A DNA stretch of 64,000 nt from JBCBGF01 sp039193455 (GTDB lineage: Bacteria; Pseudomonadota; Alphaproteobacteria; Rhodobacterales; Rhodobacteraceae). The stretch's first letter is position 1; the number at the start of each line of letters is the position of its first letter. The position numbers were made by a program, and so were the translations under genes. The stretch is taken from positions 434,001 to 498,000 of the forward strand of contig JBCCWO010000001.1 in NCBI GenBank assembly GCA_039193455.1, in the 5' to 3' direction. Shown in pieces: positions 49,734-58,591 of the stretch. The notes under the pieces are model-generated. The model saw only the letters and a list, made by a program, of their open reading frames with translations, made no database searches and was not told where the DNA came from.

Positions 49734-52472
49734 GTGAGCGATACGCCTGAACCCCCTGAAAACACGGGGGAAACCCCGCCACCTGAACGCCCGATCCACG
49801 ACGGGCCCACGATTTCGATCTCGGACGAGATGCGAAATTCGTACCTCGACTACGCGATGTCGGTCATCGTGTCGCGGGCGATCCCGGATTTGCGCGATGG
49901 CCTAAAACCTGTGCACCGTAGAATCCTCTACGCCATGCACGAGACGGGGAATTCCCACGACAAGTCCTATCGCAAGTCCGCGCGACCGGTGGGCGATGTT
50001 ATGGGGAAGTACCACCCCCATGGCGATGGCGCGATCTATGACGCGCTGGTGCGGATGGCGCAGGATTTCTCGATGTCGCTGCCCCTGCTTGATGGCCAGG
50101 GCAACTTCGGCTCGATGGACGGGGATAACCCGGCGGCCATGCGTTACACCGAAGTGCGTATGGACAAGCCCGCCGCCGCGCTTTTGGCGGATATCGAAAA
50201 AGATACGGTCGATTTTCAGGACAATTACGACGGCAAGGATCAGGAACCCACGGTTCTGCCCGCGCGGTATCCGAACATGCTTGTCAATGGCGCGGGCGGC
50301 ATTGCCGTGGGCATGGCGACCAACATCCCGCCACATAACCTCGGCGAAGTCGTCGATGCGACGCTGGCGCTTATCGACGAGCCGGACCTGACGTCTGAGC
50401 AGCTGATCGAATACGTCCCAGCGCCCGATTTCCCGACGGGCGGTGTGATTTTGGGCCGGTCCGGCGCCCGCAAGGCCTATATCGAAGGCCGCGGCAGCGT
50501 CATCGTGCGCGCCAAGACCCGGATCGAGGAAATCCGCAAAGATCGCTTTGCCATCGTCCTCGACGAGATCCCCTATCAGGTGAACAAGGCCGCGATGATC
50601 GAAAAGATCGCGGATCTTGTCCGTGAGAAGAAGCTGGAAGGGATTTCCGGTGTTCAGGACGAAAGCGACCGGGTGGGCGTGCGGGTTGTCATCGAGCTAA
50701 AGCGCGACGCGACGCCCGAGGTGGTGCTGAACCAGCTCTATCGCTTTACGCCCATGCAGACGTCCTTCGGCTGCAACATGCTTGCCCTAAATGGCGGGCG
50801 GCCTGAGCAACTGACGCTTCGGGACTTTCTGACCGCGTTCATCGCCTTCCGCGAAGAAGTCGTCGCCCGCCGCACGGCCTTCGACCTGCGCAAGGCCCGC
50901 GAACGCAGCCACATTCTCTGTGGTCTGGCCGTCGCCGTATCGAACGTCGACGAAGTCGTCGCCACCATCCGCGCCTCTGCCGATGCCGCCGAGGCCCGCA
51001 AAAAGCTGATGGAACGCCGCTGGCCCGCCTCTGACATTGCCGATTACATCCGGCTGATCGACGACCCCAGCCACACGATGAACGACGACGGGACCTATAA
51101 TCTCAGCGAGACGCAGGCCCGGGCGATCCTTGATCTGCGCCTACAACGCCTGACCCAGATCGGCGTGAAGGAAGTCACCGACGAGTTGGAAGAACTCGCT
51201 GGCAAGATCAAAGACTACCTCGACATCCTGCGCTCGCGCGCCCGGATCATGTCGATCATCTCAGATGAGCTGCGCGACGTGCGCGATCAGTTCGCCGTCC
51301 CCCGCCGCACCGAGATCGTCGAATGGTCCGGCGATATGGAAGACGAAGACCTGATCGAGCGTGAGGATATGGTGGTCACCGTTACCTCCTCGGGCTGGAT
51401 CAAGCGCACGCCGTTGGCTGAGTTCCGGTCGCAGAAACGCGGCGGCAAGGGTCTTAGCGGCATGGCGACCAAGGACGAGGATGTGGTCACCACCCTCTTC
51501 GTCGCCAACACCCACACCCAGCTTCTGTTCTTCACCACCGATGGCATGGTCTACAAGCTGAAGACGTGGCGCCTGCCCCAAGGCGGACGCACGGCCAAGG
51601 GCAAGGCCATCGTCAACATCCTGCCCATTCCGACGGGCGTCTCCATTGCTGCGATCATGCCGGTGGACCGCGATGAAGAGGAATGGGATCAGCTGCAGAT
51701 CTTCTTCGCGACCTCTGAAGGTGACGTGCGCCGCAATGCGCTGAGCGATTTCACCAACGTCAAGGCAAACGGCAAGATCGCGATGAAACTGCCCGAGGGT
51801 GTTCACATGGTGAACGCCCGGATCTGCACCGAAGACGACGATGTGATGCTGGTCACGGCCATGGGCCGCGCGATCCGCTTTCCAACCACCGAGGTTCGGG
51901 TCTTCAAGGGCCGCGATTCGACCGGCGTGCGCGGGATCAAGCTCGCCGACGGCGACCGCGTTGTCTCGATGTCAATCATCCGCCACTACGCCGCCTCACC
52001 GTCCGAGCGCGCCGCTTATCTCAAGATGCGCCGCGCTGTGGCTGGTCTGACCGATGATGCCGAGCTTGATGACGAAGAGGTCGCCGAAGAGGCCGCGGAA
52101 TTCACGCAGGAGCAATATGCCCAGATGTCCGCGGCCGAGGATATGATCCTCACGATTTCTGCCGGCGGCTCAGGCAAGCTCAGTTCCTCGCACGACTATC
52201 CCGTGCGCGGCCGTGGTGGCCAGGGCGTGATGGCGATGGACAAGGCCATGCGCGGGGGCGCCCTCGTCGCCTCGTTCCCGGTCGAGATCGACGATCAGAT
52301 CATGCTCGCCACCTCCAAGGGGCAATCGATCCGCGTGCCTGTGGACGGCATATCCTTCCGCTCGCGCAGCGCGGGCGGTGTCAAAGTCTTTGACACGGGC
52401 GAAGGGGAAGAGGTCGTCTCAGTCGCCTGGATCGCCGAACAAGGCGAGGATGAGGATGGCGGCGAGGAATAG
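49734..52472 (+). CDS. gyrA: DNA gyrase subunit A
   Basis: Breakage-reunion subunit of gyrase, 912 aa. Catalytic Tyr138 is in AAMRYTE; the gyrase-specific GyrA-box is QKRGGKG. The C-terminal beta-pinwheel repeats follow, with an acidic insert around residues 770-800 (DDAELDDEEVAEEAAEF) typical of alphaproteobacteria. The quinolone-region position equivalent to E. coli Ser83 is Gly99; Asp87 is kept as Asp103. The start is GTG at 49734, giving the family MSDTPEPPEN-like N-terminus. The downstream VOC gene overlaps its 3' end. Confidence 0.97.
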   Translation: MSDTPEPPENTGETPPPERPIHDGPTISISDEMRNSYLDYAMSVIVSRAIPDLRDGLKPVHRRILYAMHETGNSHDKSYRKSARPVGDVMGKYHPHGDGAIYDALVRMAQDFSMSLPLLDGQGNFGSMDGDNPAAMRYTEVRMDKPAAALLADIEKDTVDFQDNYDGKDQEPTVLPARYPNMLVNGAGGIAVGMATNIPPHNLGEVVDATLALIDEPDLTSEQLIEYVPAPDFPTGGVILGRSGARKAYIEGRGSVIVRAKTRIEEIRKDRFAIVLDEIPYQVNKAAMIEKIADLVREKKLEGISGVQDESDRVGVRVVIELKRDATPEVVLNQLYRFTPMQTSFGCNMLALNGGRPEQLTLRDFLTAFIAFREEVVARRTAFDLRKARERSHILCGLAVAVSNVDEVVATIRASADAAEARKKLMERRWPASDIADYIRLIDDPSHTMNDDGTYNLSETQARAILDLRLQRLTQIGVKEVTDELEELAGKIKDYLDILRSRARIMSIISDELRDVRDQFAVPRRTEIVEWSGDMEDEDLIEREDMVVTVTSSGWIKRTPLAEFRSQKRGGKGLSGMATKDEDVVTTLFVANTHTQLLFFTTDGMVYKLKTWRLPQGGRTAKGKAIVNILPIPTGVSIAAIMPVDRDEEEWDQLQIFFATSEGDVRRNALSDFTNVKANGKIAMKLPEGVHMVNARICTEDDDVMLVTAMGRAIRFPTTEVRVFKGRDSTGVRGIKLADGDRVVSMSIIRHYAASPSERAAYLKMRRAVAGLTDDAELDDEEVAEEAAEFTQEQYAQMSAAEDMILTISAGGSGKLSSSHDYPVRGRGGQGVMAMDKAMRGGALVASFPVEIDDQIMLATSKGQSIRVPVDGISFRSRSAGGVKVFDTGEGEEVVSVAWIAEQGEDEDGGEE

Positions 52473-52857
52473 GCTCGCCCTCGTCACCTATCTTGCCCGA
52501 GACTATGACGAGGCGATCGCCTGGTTTCGCGACGCTCTCGGCTTTGTTTTGCTGGAAGATAGCGATCAAGGCGGCGGCAAACGCTGGGTCCGCATGGCGC
52601 CAAGCCCCGGGTCCGAGACCGCGTTTCTGATTGCCCGCGCCGTCGGGGCGCAGGTCAAAGCTATTGGCCAGTCCGCCGGTGGCCGCGTCACGTACTTTCT
52701 TCACACGGACGATTTTGCGGCGCAGGCCGCCCAGATGCGCGCAGCGGGCGTCACCTTTGAAGAGGACCCGCGACATGAGCCCTATGGCACAGTTGCCGTT
52801 TTTCGCGATCTCTACGGCAATCGGTGGGACCTGATCGAACCCGCAGGCGACCGTTAA
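52456..52857 (+). CDS. VOC (glyoxalase/bleomycin-resistance) family protein
   Basis: 133 aa single VOC unit pair: LVTYLARDYDEAIAWFRDALGFVLLEDSD and a second half ending FRDLYGNRWDLIEP. Metal-dependent dioxygenases, isomerases and antibiotic-binding proteins share this fold, so activity is open. The start overlaps the gyrA 3' end by 17 bases; ATG at 52456 is taken, with 52450 as an alternative, both with AAGGCGAGG upstream. It shares the gyrA transcript. Confidence 0.88.
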   Translation: MAARNRLALVTYLARDYDEAIAWFRDALGFVLLEDSDQGGGKRWVRMAPSPGSETAFLIARAVGAQVKAIGQSAGGRVTYFLHTDDFAAQAAQMRAAGVTFEEDPRHEPYGTVAVFRDLYGNRWDLIEPAGDR

Positions 52858-52911
52858 CCACTTAAGAACATAAAGCTTTATTCAAAGCATAGCGACCGGC
52901 TAAGACACCGT

Positions 52912-52934
52912 CACCGCCGAGGGGGCCGGCGGTG
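52912..52934 (+). terminator. GC-rich hairpin after gyrA-VOC
   Basis: 7-bp stem CACCGCC / GGCGGTG with a 9-base loop, followed by TGTTGT. Probable terminator of the gyrA-VOC unit, 54 bases after the VOC stop, or a leader of the small ORF that follows. Confidence 0.5.
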
Positions 52935-52964
52935 TGTTGTAACGAGTACTGCCGGAGCCCTGCC

Positions 52965-53039
52965 ATGGCGCATATCATATTCATGGTCATGTTTTTTACG
53001 GTGACCTTGTCGATTGGCCTCTCGGTCTTTCCGGGCTAG
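52965..53039 (+). CDS. Candidate 24-residue membrane peptide
   Basis: ATG at 52965 with GGAG at 9-base spacing, then 24 codons and TAG. The peptide (MAHIIFMVMFFTVTLSIGLS and four more residues) is almost wholly hydrophobic and could form one short membrane helix. It lies alone in the gap between the VOC gene and trmFO. Such short ORFs arise by chance, so this is a candidate only; conservation would decide. Confidence 0.35.
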   Translation: MAHIIFMVMFFTVTLSIGLSVFPG

Positions 53040-53100
53040 GCCGATCCGACACCTAAGCCAATCCACTCCGGGCAGGCGCTTTGGCAGGGCTCTGGCATCC

Positions 53101-53129
53101 ATGCCTGCGATATCGTAGATCGCAGGCAT
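53101..53129 (+). promoter_or_regulatory. Perfect inverted repeat covering the trmFO start codon
   Basis: 11-base arms ATGCCTGCGAT (53101-53111) and ATCGCAGGCAT (53119-53129) around a 7-base loop. The right arm includes the first two bases of the trmFO ATG. As RNA this hairpin would cover the start region; as DNA it could be an operator. No ribosome-binding sequence is visible before the ATG. Confidence 0.6.
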
Positions 53130-54477
53130 GGAAGAGCTTCACATCATAGGCGGCGGCATGGCCGGGTCCGAAGCCGCCTGGCAAGCGGCAAACGCGGGCG
53201 TCAACGTGGTGATCCACGAAATGCGCCCCGACGTGGAAACCTTTGCCCACAAAACCGGGCACCTAGCTGAGATGGTGTGTTCCAACTCGTTTCGTTCAGA
53301 CGATGATGAACAAAACGCCGTAGGTCTTCTGCATTGGGAGATGCGTGCCGCGGGCGGTCTCATAATGGAAATGGCGGACGCGCACCGGCTGCCTGCGGGC
53401 GGCGCCCTAGCCGTCGACCGGGACCCCTTTGCGGAGGCTGTCACCGCACGGCTTATGGCGCACCCGCGGATCACGGTATCGCCGGGCGAAATCACCGCGT
53501 TGCCCGAGCAGGGCCACTGGATCATCGCCACAGGTCCGCTGACGTCGGGCGCATTGGCCGCCTCAATCCGTGCGGCGACGGGTGAAGATGCGCTGGCCTT
53601 CTTCGATGCCATTGCACCCATCGTCTATGCCGACAGCATCGACATGGCGCAGGCGTGGATGCAGTCACGATATGACAAGGGCGAAACCGAGGAAGAGCGC
53701 ACGGCCTACCTCAACTGCCCGATGACACGCGACCAGTATGAGGCGTTCATTGACGCGCTGCTCGTGGCGGACAAGACCACATTCAAACCCGGCGAGACCG
53801 CGGGGTATTTTGACGGATGCCTGCCCATCGAAGTGATGGCCGAGCGTGGTCGGGACACCTTGCGCTTTGGCCCGATGAAGCCTGTCGGTCTGACCAATCC
53901 GCACCGGCCCGAGGACAAGCCCTATGCCGTGGTCCAGTTGCGCCGTGACAACAAGCTGGGCACGCTGTTCAATATCGTCGGCTTTCAGACCAAGATGAAA
54001 TACGGCGCGCAAGCCGATGTTTTGCGGATGATTCCCGGGCTACAGGATGCACGATTTGCCCGTCTCGGCGGGATCCACCGCAACACGTTTCTCAACGCGC
54101 CGCGCCTGTTGGATGCCGAGATGCGGTTGAAATCCCATCCGCATATCCGGTTTGCCGGGCAGATCACGGGCGTCGAGGGCTATGTGGAAAGCGCCGCCAT
54201 GGGCCTTTTGGCCGGGCGTCTCGCCGTGGCAGAGATCACGGGCCAGCCTATGGCCCCGGTTCCGGATACCACGGCGACAGGTGCGCTTGTCACCCACATC
54301 ACCGGCGGCGCGGATGCCAAGACTTTCCAGCCGATGAATGTCAATTTCGGGCTCTTCCCGCCGGTTGAGGCCAAGGGGGGCCGCCGGGGCCGCAAAACCC
54401 GCTACAAGGCCTATACCGACCGCGCAAAGGTAGACTGGCAGGCATGGCTGGGTCAATCCGCTCTGGACGCGGCCTAA
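53128..54477 (+). CDS. trmFO: tRNA uracil-54 methyltransferase TrmFO
   Basis: Folate- and FAD-dependent enzyme that makes ribothymidine at tRNA position 54 using methylenetetrahydrofolate. 449 aa: FAD motif GGGMAGSEAAW at the N-terminus, NSFRSDD, and GRDTLRFGPMKPVGL and QTKMKYGAQADVLRMIPGL further on. A stop codon just upstream in frame leaves ATG 53128 as the first start. The start is embedded in an inverted repeat. Alphaproteobacteria with TrmFO usually lack TrmA. Confidence 0.95.
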   Translation: MEELHIIGGGMAGSEAAWQAANAGVNVVIHEMRPDVETFAHKTGHLAEMVCSNSFRSDDDEQNAVGLLHWEMRAAGGLIMEMADAHRLPAGGALAVDRDPFAEAVTARLMAHPRITVSPGEITALPEQGHWIIATGPLTSGALAASIRAATGEDALAFFDAIAPIVYADSIDMAQAWMQSRYDKGETEEERTAYLNCPMTRDQYEAFIDALLVADKTTFKPGETAGYFDGCLPIEVMAERGRDTLRFGPMKPVGLTNPHRPEDKPYAVVQLRRDNKLGTLFNIVGFQTKMKYGAQADVLRMIPGLQDARFARLGGIHRNTFLNAPRLLDAEMRLKSHPHIRFAGQITGVEGYVESAAMGLLAGRLAVAEITGQPMAPVPDTTATGALVTHITGGADAKTFQPMNVNFGLFPPVEAKGGRRGRKTRYKAYTDRAKVDWQAWLGQSALDAA

Positions 54478-54499
54478 GCGGGGCCGTTAGCCTAAACAC

Positions 54500-55114
54500 A
54501 TGACCGGTAAGTTCTTCGACGAAGTCTACGGCGTAGAGACCGCGGAAGAGACGCGGGCGCTCTATGACAAGTTCTCGGGCAGCTATGACGATGAGGTGGC
54601 CGAGCAGGGCTATGCCACGCCCGCGCGGATTGCGACGGCCTTGTCTGCGCAAACGCGGGACCACGCGCTCCCCGTTCTCGACTTTGGGTGCGGCACCGGT
54701 CTCGCTGGCCTCGCCCTGACCGAGGCGGGGTTTCAGACGATCGATGGGCTCGACCTGTCGCGCGAGATGCTTGAAGGGGCAGCGGCGCGGGATGTGTACC
54801 GCGCCCTTGCTCAGATCGACCCGGACGTGGACTTGCGGGGAACGGCTGAGAACTATGCCGCAGTAGTGGCCTGCGGTGTCATAGGTTCGGGCGCGGCACC
54901 GCTGACGACCTTTGACACCATTTTCTACGCCATGGCGCCCGGCGCGCTATTTGCATTCTCGTTCAACGATCACACGCTGGAAGACCCGGCGTTTGAAGAA
55001 CGCGTCGATCTGGCGATTAGCGACGGCGAGGCCCGTTTGCTCAGCCGCGAATACGGCCCGCATCTGCCGGGCCTCGACATGGGCGCGATCGTCTACGTCA
55101 TTGAAAAAGCGTGA
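54500..55114 (+). CDS. Class I SAM-dependent methyltransferase
   Basis: 204 aa small-molecule-type methyltransferase with motif I VLDFGCGTGLAGLAL, motif post-I DGLDLSREML and a TIFYAMAPGALFAFSF strand. The N-terminal YDKFSGSYDDEV is typical of malonyl-ACP/ubiquinone-like methyltransferases, but substrate cannot be set. It overlaps gluQRS by 4 bases (GTGA), suggesting coupled expression; a role in tRNA modification is only inference from neighbours. Confidence 0.88.
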   Translation: MTGKFFDEVYGVETAEETRALYDKFSGSYDDEVAEQGYATPARIATALSAQTRDHALPVLDFGCGTGLAGLALTEAGFQTIDGLDLSREMLEGAAARDVYRALAQIDPDVDLRGTAENYAAVVACGVIGSGAAPLTTFDTIFYAMAPGALFAFSFNDHTLEDPAFEERVDLAISDGEARLLSREYGPHLPGLDMGAIVYVIEKA

Positions 55115-55989
55115 CATTCACAACACGTTTCGCGCCATCGCCCACCGGTCCATTGCACCTGGGGCACGCCTTCTCCGCGTGCCTCGCCGACGATATGGCG
55201 CGTGCCGCCGGGGGCCGCTTCCTGTTGCGGATCGAAGATATCGATCAGGGCCGTGCACGCCCCGAGTGGGAGGGTTTGATCTACGACGATCTGGCGTGGC
55301 TGGGCCTTGGCTGGGAAACGCCGGTCATGCGCCAGTCAGAGCGGATGGCGGCCTATCGGACTGCGCTGACAAAGCTTTGGCGTGAGGGCCTTTTGTACCC
55401 CTGCACCTGCAACCGTCGCGACATTGCCGAGGCGGCCTCTGCCCCGCAGGAGGGTGGATTACCCATAGGGCCGGACGGCATCGTCTATCCCGGCACCTGC
55501 CGCCCGACGCCCCATAGCCCCGCGCCTTGGGGAGAACCGCCACAGGACATCGCCCTGCGCCTGAACATGGCAACGGCGATGGCGCGCATCGGTGAAGCCG
55601 TGTTCTTCGAGGAAACGGGTGGAGCCGAGACAGGGCAAACCGGCTGGATCGCCCGCACCGCCAGTCAACTGATCGAAGAGGTGGGCGACGTCGTGCTGGC
55701 GCGGCGCGACATGGGCACCTCGTACCATCTTGCCGTGGTGATCGACGACGCGGATCAGGGGATCAGCCATGTTGTGCGCGGCGCCGATCTGTTCGAGGCA
55801 ACCAGCATCCATGTGATCCTGCAGCGCTTGCTTGGCTTACCGACACCCATCTATCACCACCATCGGCTTATCCGCGATGACGCCGGCAAACGCCTCGCGA
55901 AACGCGACGACGCGCAGGCGATCCGCACCTATCGCGAAACCGGCGCCACGCCCGCCGAAATCCGCCACATGGTCGGTTTGCCTGACTAA
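55111..55989 (+). CDS. gluQRS: Glutamyl-queuosine tRNA(Asp) synthetase
   Basis: Truncated glutamyl-tRNA synthetase paralog, 292 aa, that attaches glutamate to queuosine-34 of tRNA(Asp). HIGH-like motif SPTGPLHLGHAF, KMSKS-like KRLAKRDD, and zinc ligands in YPCTCNRRD and PGTC. It lacks the anticodon-binding domain. Start is GTG at 55111 inside the upstream stop. Its stop overlaps the convergent hisI stop by 4 bases. Confidence 0.94.
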   Translation: MTFTTRFAPSPTGPLHLGHAFSACLADDMARAAGGRFLLRIEDIDQGRARPEWEGLIYDDLAWLGLGWETPVMRQSERMAAYRTALTKLWREGLLYPCTCNRRDIAEAASAPQEGGLPIGPDGIVYPGTCRPTPHSPAPWGEPPQDIALRLNMATAMARIGEAVFFEETGGAETGQTGWIARTASQLIEEVGDVVLARRDMGTSYHLAVVIDDADQGISHVVRGADLFEATSIHVILQRLLGLPTPIYHHHRLIRDDAGKRLAKRDDAQAIRTYRETGATPAEIRHMVGLPD

Positions 55990-56345
55990 ACCTCCGGCGC
56001 CATAAGCTCGACCTCCTCACCGTCGCGCACCGCCGTATAGAAGCAAACGCGCCGGTTTGTGTGGCAGGCAGGCCCGGTCTGCTGCACCTGCAAAAGCAGG
56101 CAATCCCGGTCGCAATCGACGCGCAGATCGACAAGCTCTTGCGTGTGGCCACTGGTCTCCCCTTTCACCCAAAAGGCCTGGCGCGAGCGCGACCAGTAGG
56201 TGACACGGCCCGTTTCCAGGGTCCGCGCGACGGCATCGGCATTCATCCAGGCCATCATTAAAACCTCGCCCGTATCCGCCTGCTGAGCGATCGCGGGGAT
56301 GAGACCATTGGAGTCATAGCGCAACGTTGCGGGGTCAAATGGCAT
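55986..56345 (-). CDS. hisI: Phosphoribosyl-AMP cyclohydrolase
   Basis: Third step of histidine synthesis, 119 aa. The zinc and catalytic motifs are VDCDRDCLLLQVQQTGPACHTNRRVCFY; the substrate motif TYWSRSRQAFWVKGETSG precedes it. It is the stand-alone form, without the HisE pyrophosphohydrolase domain. The ATG at 56345 gives the family N-terminus. Away from other his genes. Confidence 0.95.
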   Translation of the reverse strand: MPFDPATLRYDSNGLIPAIAQQADTGEVLMMAWMNADAVARTLETGRVTYWSRSRQAFWVKGETSGHTQELVDLRVDCDRDCLLLQVQQTGPACHTNRRVCFYTAVRDGEEVELMAPEV

Positions 56346-56409
56346 CTGGCATGGTTTCCTTATCGCGTCGGGTGCCCTACCTAAGCGTGGCGGCGGCAAA
56401 GGGAAAGCC

Positions 56410-56859
56410 ATGGCTGAGACCGATTTGATCAAGCTTTACTCCGGGCGCATCCTGGAATTGGCGGCAGATATCCCCCGGACCGGCGCGCTCGATGCCCCGC
56501 AGGCGCGGGTCACGCGGCGCTCTCCTCTCTGCGGCTCGAACATAACCGTCGACGTCTGCGTGGCCGATGGCCGGATTACCGATTTCGCCCAGGATGTGCG
56601 CGCCTGCGCGTTGGGACAGGCCGCGGCATCGGTTCTTGGTGCAAACGTGATCGGGCGCACGCGGCCCGAGATCGAGCAGGCGCGCGATGCCCTTGCCGCG
56701 ATGCTGACCGAGGACGGGCCTGCGCCCGCGGCCCCGTTCGATGCGTTAGAGGTGTTGATCCCGGCGCGCAGCTTTCAAAATCGCCACAAGTCGATCCTGC
56801 TTGCACTGGAGGCGACCGCGGAGGCGATGGCACAGGCCGAACGCGCCGCCTGCGCCTAG
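56410..56859 (+). CDS. NifU/IscU-like scaffold protein lacking the third cysteine
   Basis: 149 aa protein of the iron-sulfur scaffold (NifU N-terminal) fold. Cys41 (SPLCGSNI) and Cys66 (RACALGQA) match the first two cluster cysteines of IscU; at the third position, where IscU has a Cys before the LL(A) helix, the sequence is RHKSILLAL. It is a known variant in Rhodobacteraceae, so scaffold activity is uncertain. Divergent from hisI; its stop shares CTAG with ridA. Confidence 0.85.
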   Translation: MAETDLIKLYSGRILELAADIPRTGALDAPQARVTRRSPLCGSNITVDVCVADGRITDFAQDVRACALGQAAASVLGANVIGRTRPEIEQARDALAAMLTEDGPAPAAPFDALEVLIPARSFQNRHKSILLALEATAEAMAQAERAACA

Positions 56860-57242
56860 GCCGCGGCAACCAGATCGATTTCAACCAGAGCGCCAACCGC
56901 CAAACCGGTGACACCGATGCAGGTGCGCGCTGGCAGCCGGTCTGCCGCGAAGTAGCTGGCATATACCGCGTTCATCCGATCAAAATCCTGGAAATTAACA
57001 AGATATACCCGGGCAAAAACCACCCGCTCCAGCGAAGAGCCCGCCGCCACCAGCACCGTTTTGAGGTTTTCCATAACCGCGCGGGTCTGATCCTCGATAT
57101 CGCCGGAGACGAGCGTCGTTGGATCATCGGGCAACGTCGGCATCTGCCCGGTAACAAACAGAAAATCTCTGGCGCGGACCGCGTGGCTGAACGGGCCAAC
57201 ACGCTCGGGCCCCTTGGCAAAGGTTAGATGTTCGATATCCAT
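56856..57242 (-). CDS. RidA-family protein
   Basis: 128 aa YjgF/RidA-type trimeric protein. RidA deaminates reactive enamine/imine intermediates from PLP enzymes. GPFSHAVRARDFLFVTGQMP, the DQTRAVMENLKTVLVAAGSS helix and the late LPARTCIGVTGLAVGALVEID with the active-site Arg are present. The stop codons of this gene and the scaffold gene overlap in CTAG. Confidence 0.93.
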   Translation of the reverse strand: MDIEHLTFAKGPERVGPFSHAVRARDFLFVTGQMPTLPDDPTTLVSGDIEDQTRAVMENLKTVLVAAGSSLERVVFARVYLVNFQDFDRMNAVYASYFAADRLPARTCIGVTGLAVGALVEIDLVAAA

Positions 57243-57318
57243 GGGCGCACCCTACCGGATGCAGCCCGGCGCGCCACCCATCTTCATCTTGGCACAAATA
57301 CTCCCGCCGGAGGCGCAG

Positions 57319-58422
57319 CTATCCCGGCGTCATGCGAAACGCGGTCCCCTCGCCCACACTCAGAAACCACAGCGCGCCATCGGGCGCCTCGACGATATCG
57401 CGCACGCGCAGGGTCTCATCGCCCTCAATCCGCTCCATCTCACGCAGGCCCGTGCCATTGGCCTCCAACCGCGAAATCATATCGAATTTCAGCGAACCCA
57501 CGAAGAAGTCCCCCTCCCACTCGGGCCAGAGCCTGCCAGAGTAGATCGCCATTCCCGACGGCGCGATTGACGGATCCCAGTAGAAAACCGGCTGCTCCAT
57601 ACCTTCTTTCTCTGTCCCCTCACCAATGCGCAGGCCAGAGTAGTGTCGCCCGTAGGAGATCACCGGCCAGCCATAGTTCGCGCCCCGACGCACCGCGTTG
57701 ACCTCATCACCCCCGCGCGCGCCGTGTTCGTTGACCCAAAGATTGCCGTCCCGATCGAGTGCCGCGCCTTGCGGGTTGCGGTGGCCATAGCTCCAGATCT
57801 CGGGTTGCGCACCTGGCTGGCCGACAAACGGGTTGTCTGCGGGCACCGTTCCATCGCGGTTCACCCGAACGACCGAGCCATTGTGCACAGTCAAATCCTG
57901 TGACGACGGCCGTTCGCCCCGATCGCCCATGGTCAGAAAGATCGTGCCGTCGCCCGCCTCGACGATCCGGCTACCGAAGTGCCGCCCGCCATCCGAGCCC
58001 TCTGCCATCTCAAAGATCACGCGGACATCTGTCAGCCCCGCGCCATCCTCGTCCAATCGCCCGACCGCCATCGCCGTGCCGGACCCGCGCCCTTGCGGGA
58101 TCGCGTAGCTTAGAAAAACCTCCCGGCTTTGCGCAAAGTCCCGGGGTATCATCACGTCAAGAAGGCCGCCCTGCCCCGCATCGACCACCGCGGGAACGCC
58201 CGTCACCGTTTGTTGGGTCCCGCTAGCGGAATAGTGCAACAGCCGCCCACCCCGTTCGGTGATCAACCAGCCCCCATCGGGCAAAAAACCGATGCCCCAG
58301 GGCTCTTCCAGCCCTGTTGCCATCGCCTCGACTTCTAGGGTCCCGGCAGAAGTCTCCAGGGCAAGGGCCGGTCCGGACGAAGCAAGCGCAGCTGCAAACG
58401 CGAAAATGACGGGAAAACGCAT
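57319..58422 (-). CDS. Periplasmic PQQ-dependent sugar dehydrogenase (Yli/Asd type)
   Basis: 367 aa soluble beta-propeller aldose sugar dehydrogenase family member, exported by the signal peptide MRFPVIFAFAAALASSGPAL. Motifs: EPWGIGFLPDGG, GLLDVMIPRDF, YGHRNPQGAALDRDGNLWVNEHGARGGDEVN (calcium/PQQ site region) and YGWPVISYG. PQQ supply genes are not in the window. ATG at 58422 has AGGAG 8 bases upstream. Divergent from the branched-chain operon. Confidence 0.92.
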   Translation of the reverse strand: MRFPVIFAFAAALASSGPALALETSAGTLEVEAMATGLEEPWGIGFLPDGGWLITERGGRLLHYSASGTQQTVTGVPAVVDAGQGGLLDVMIPRDFAQSREVFLSYAIPQGRGSGTAMAVGRLDEDGAGLTDVRVIFEMAEGSDGGRHFGSRIVEAGDGTIFLTMGDRGERPSSQDLTVHNGSVVRVNRDGTVPADNPFVGQPGAQPEIWSYGHRNPQGAALDRDGNLWVNEHGARGGDEVNAVRRGANYGWPVISYGRHYSGLRIGEGTEKEGMEQPVFYWDPSIAPSGMAIYSGRLWPEWEGDFFVGSLKFDMISRLEANGTGLREMERIEGDETLRVRDIVEAPDGALWFLSVGEGTAFRMTPG

Positions 58423-58591
58423 GGGCACATCTCCTGAGATTTTACACTCACAAATAGGGGATCACGCGCGCTCTTCCATGACCTCACCACGATCACGCTT
58501 GTGTGACGCGGTGCGACACTGAGGCCTTTTCTTTCGCGATTTTTCCTTCTAGCTTTTTGCCGCAAAGACAAAAATTGTCAGGGAGACATCA

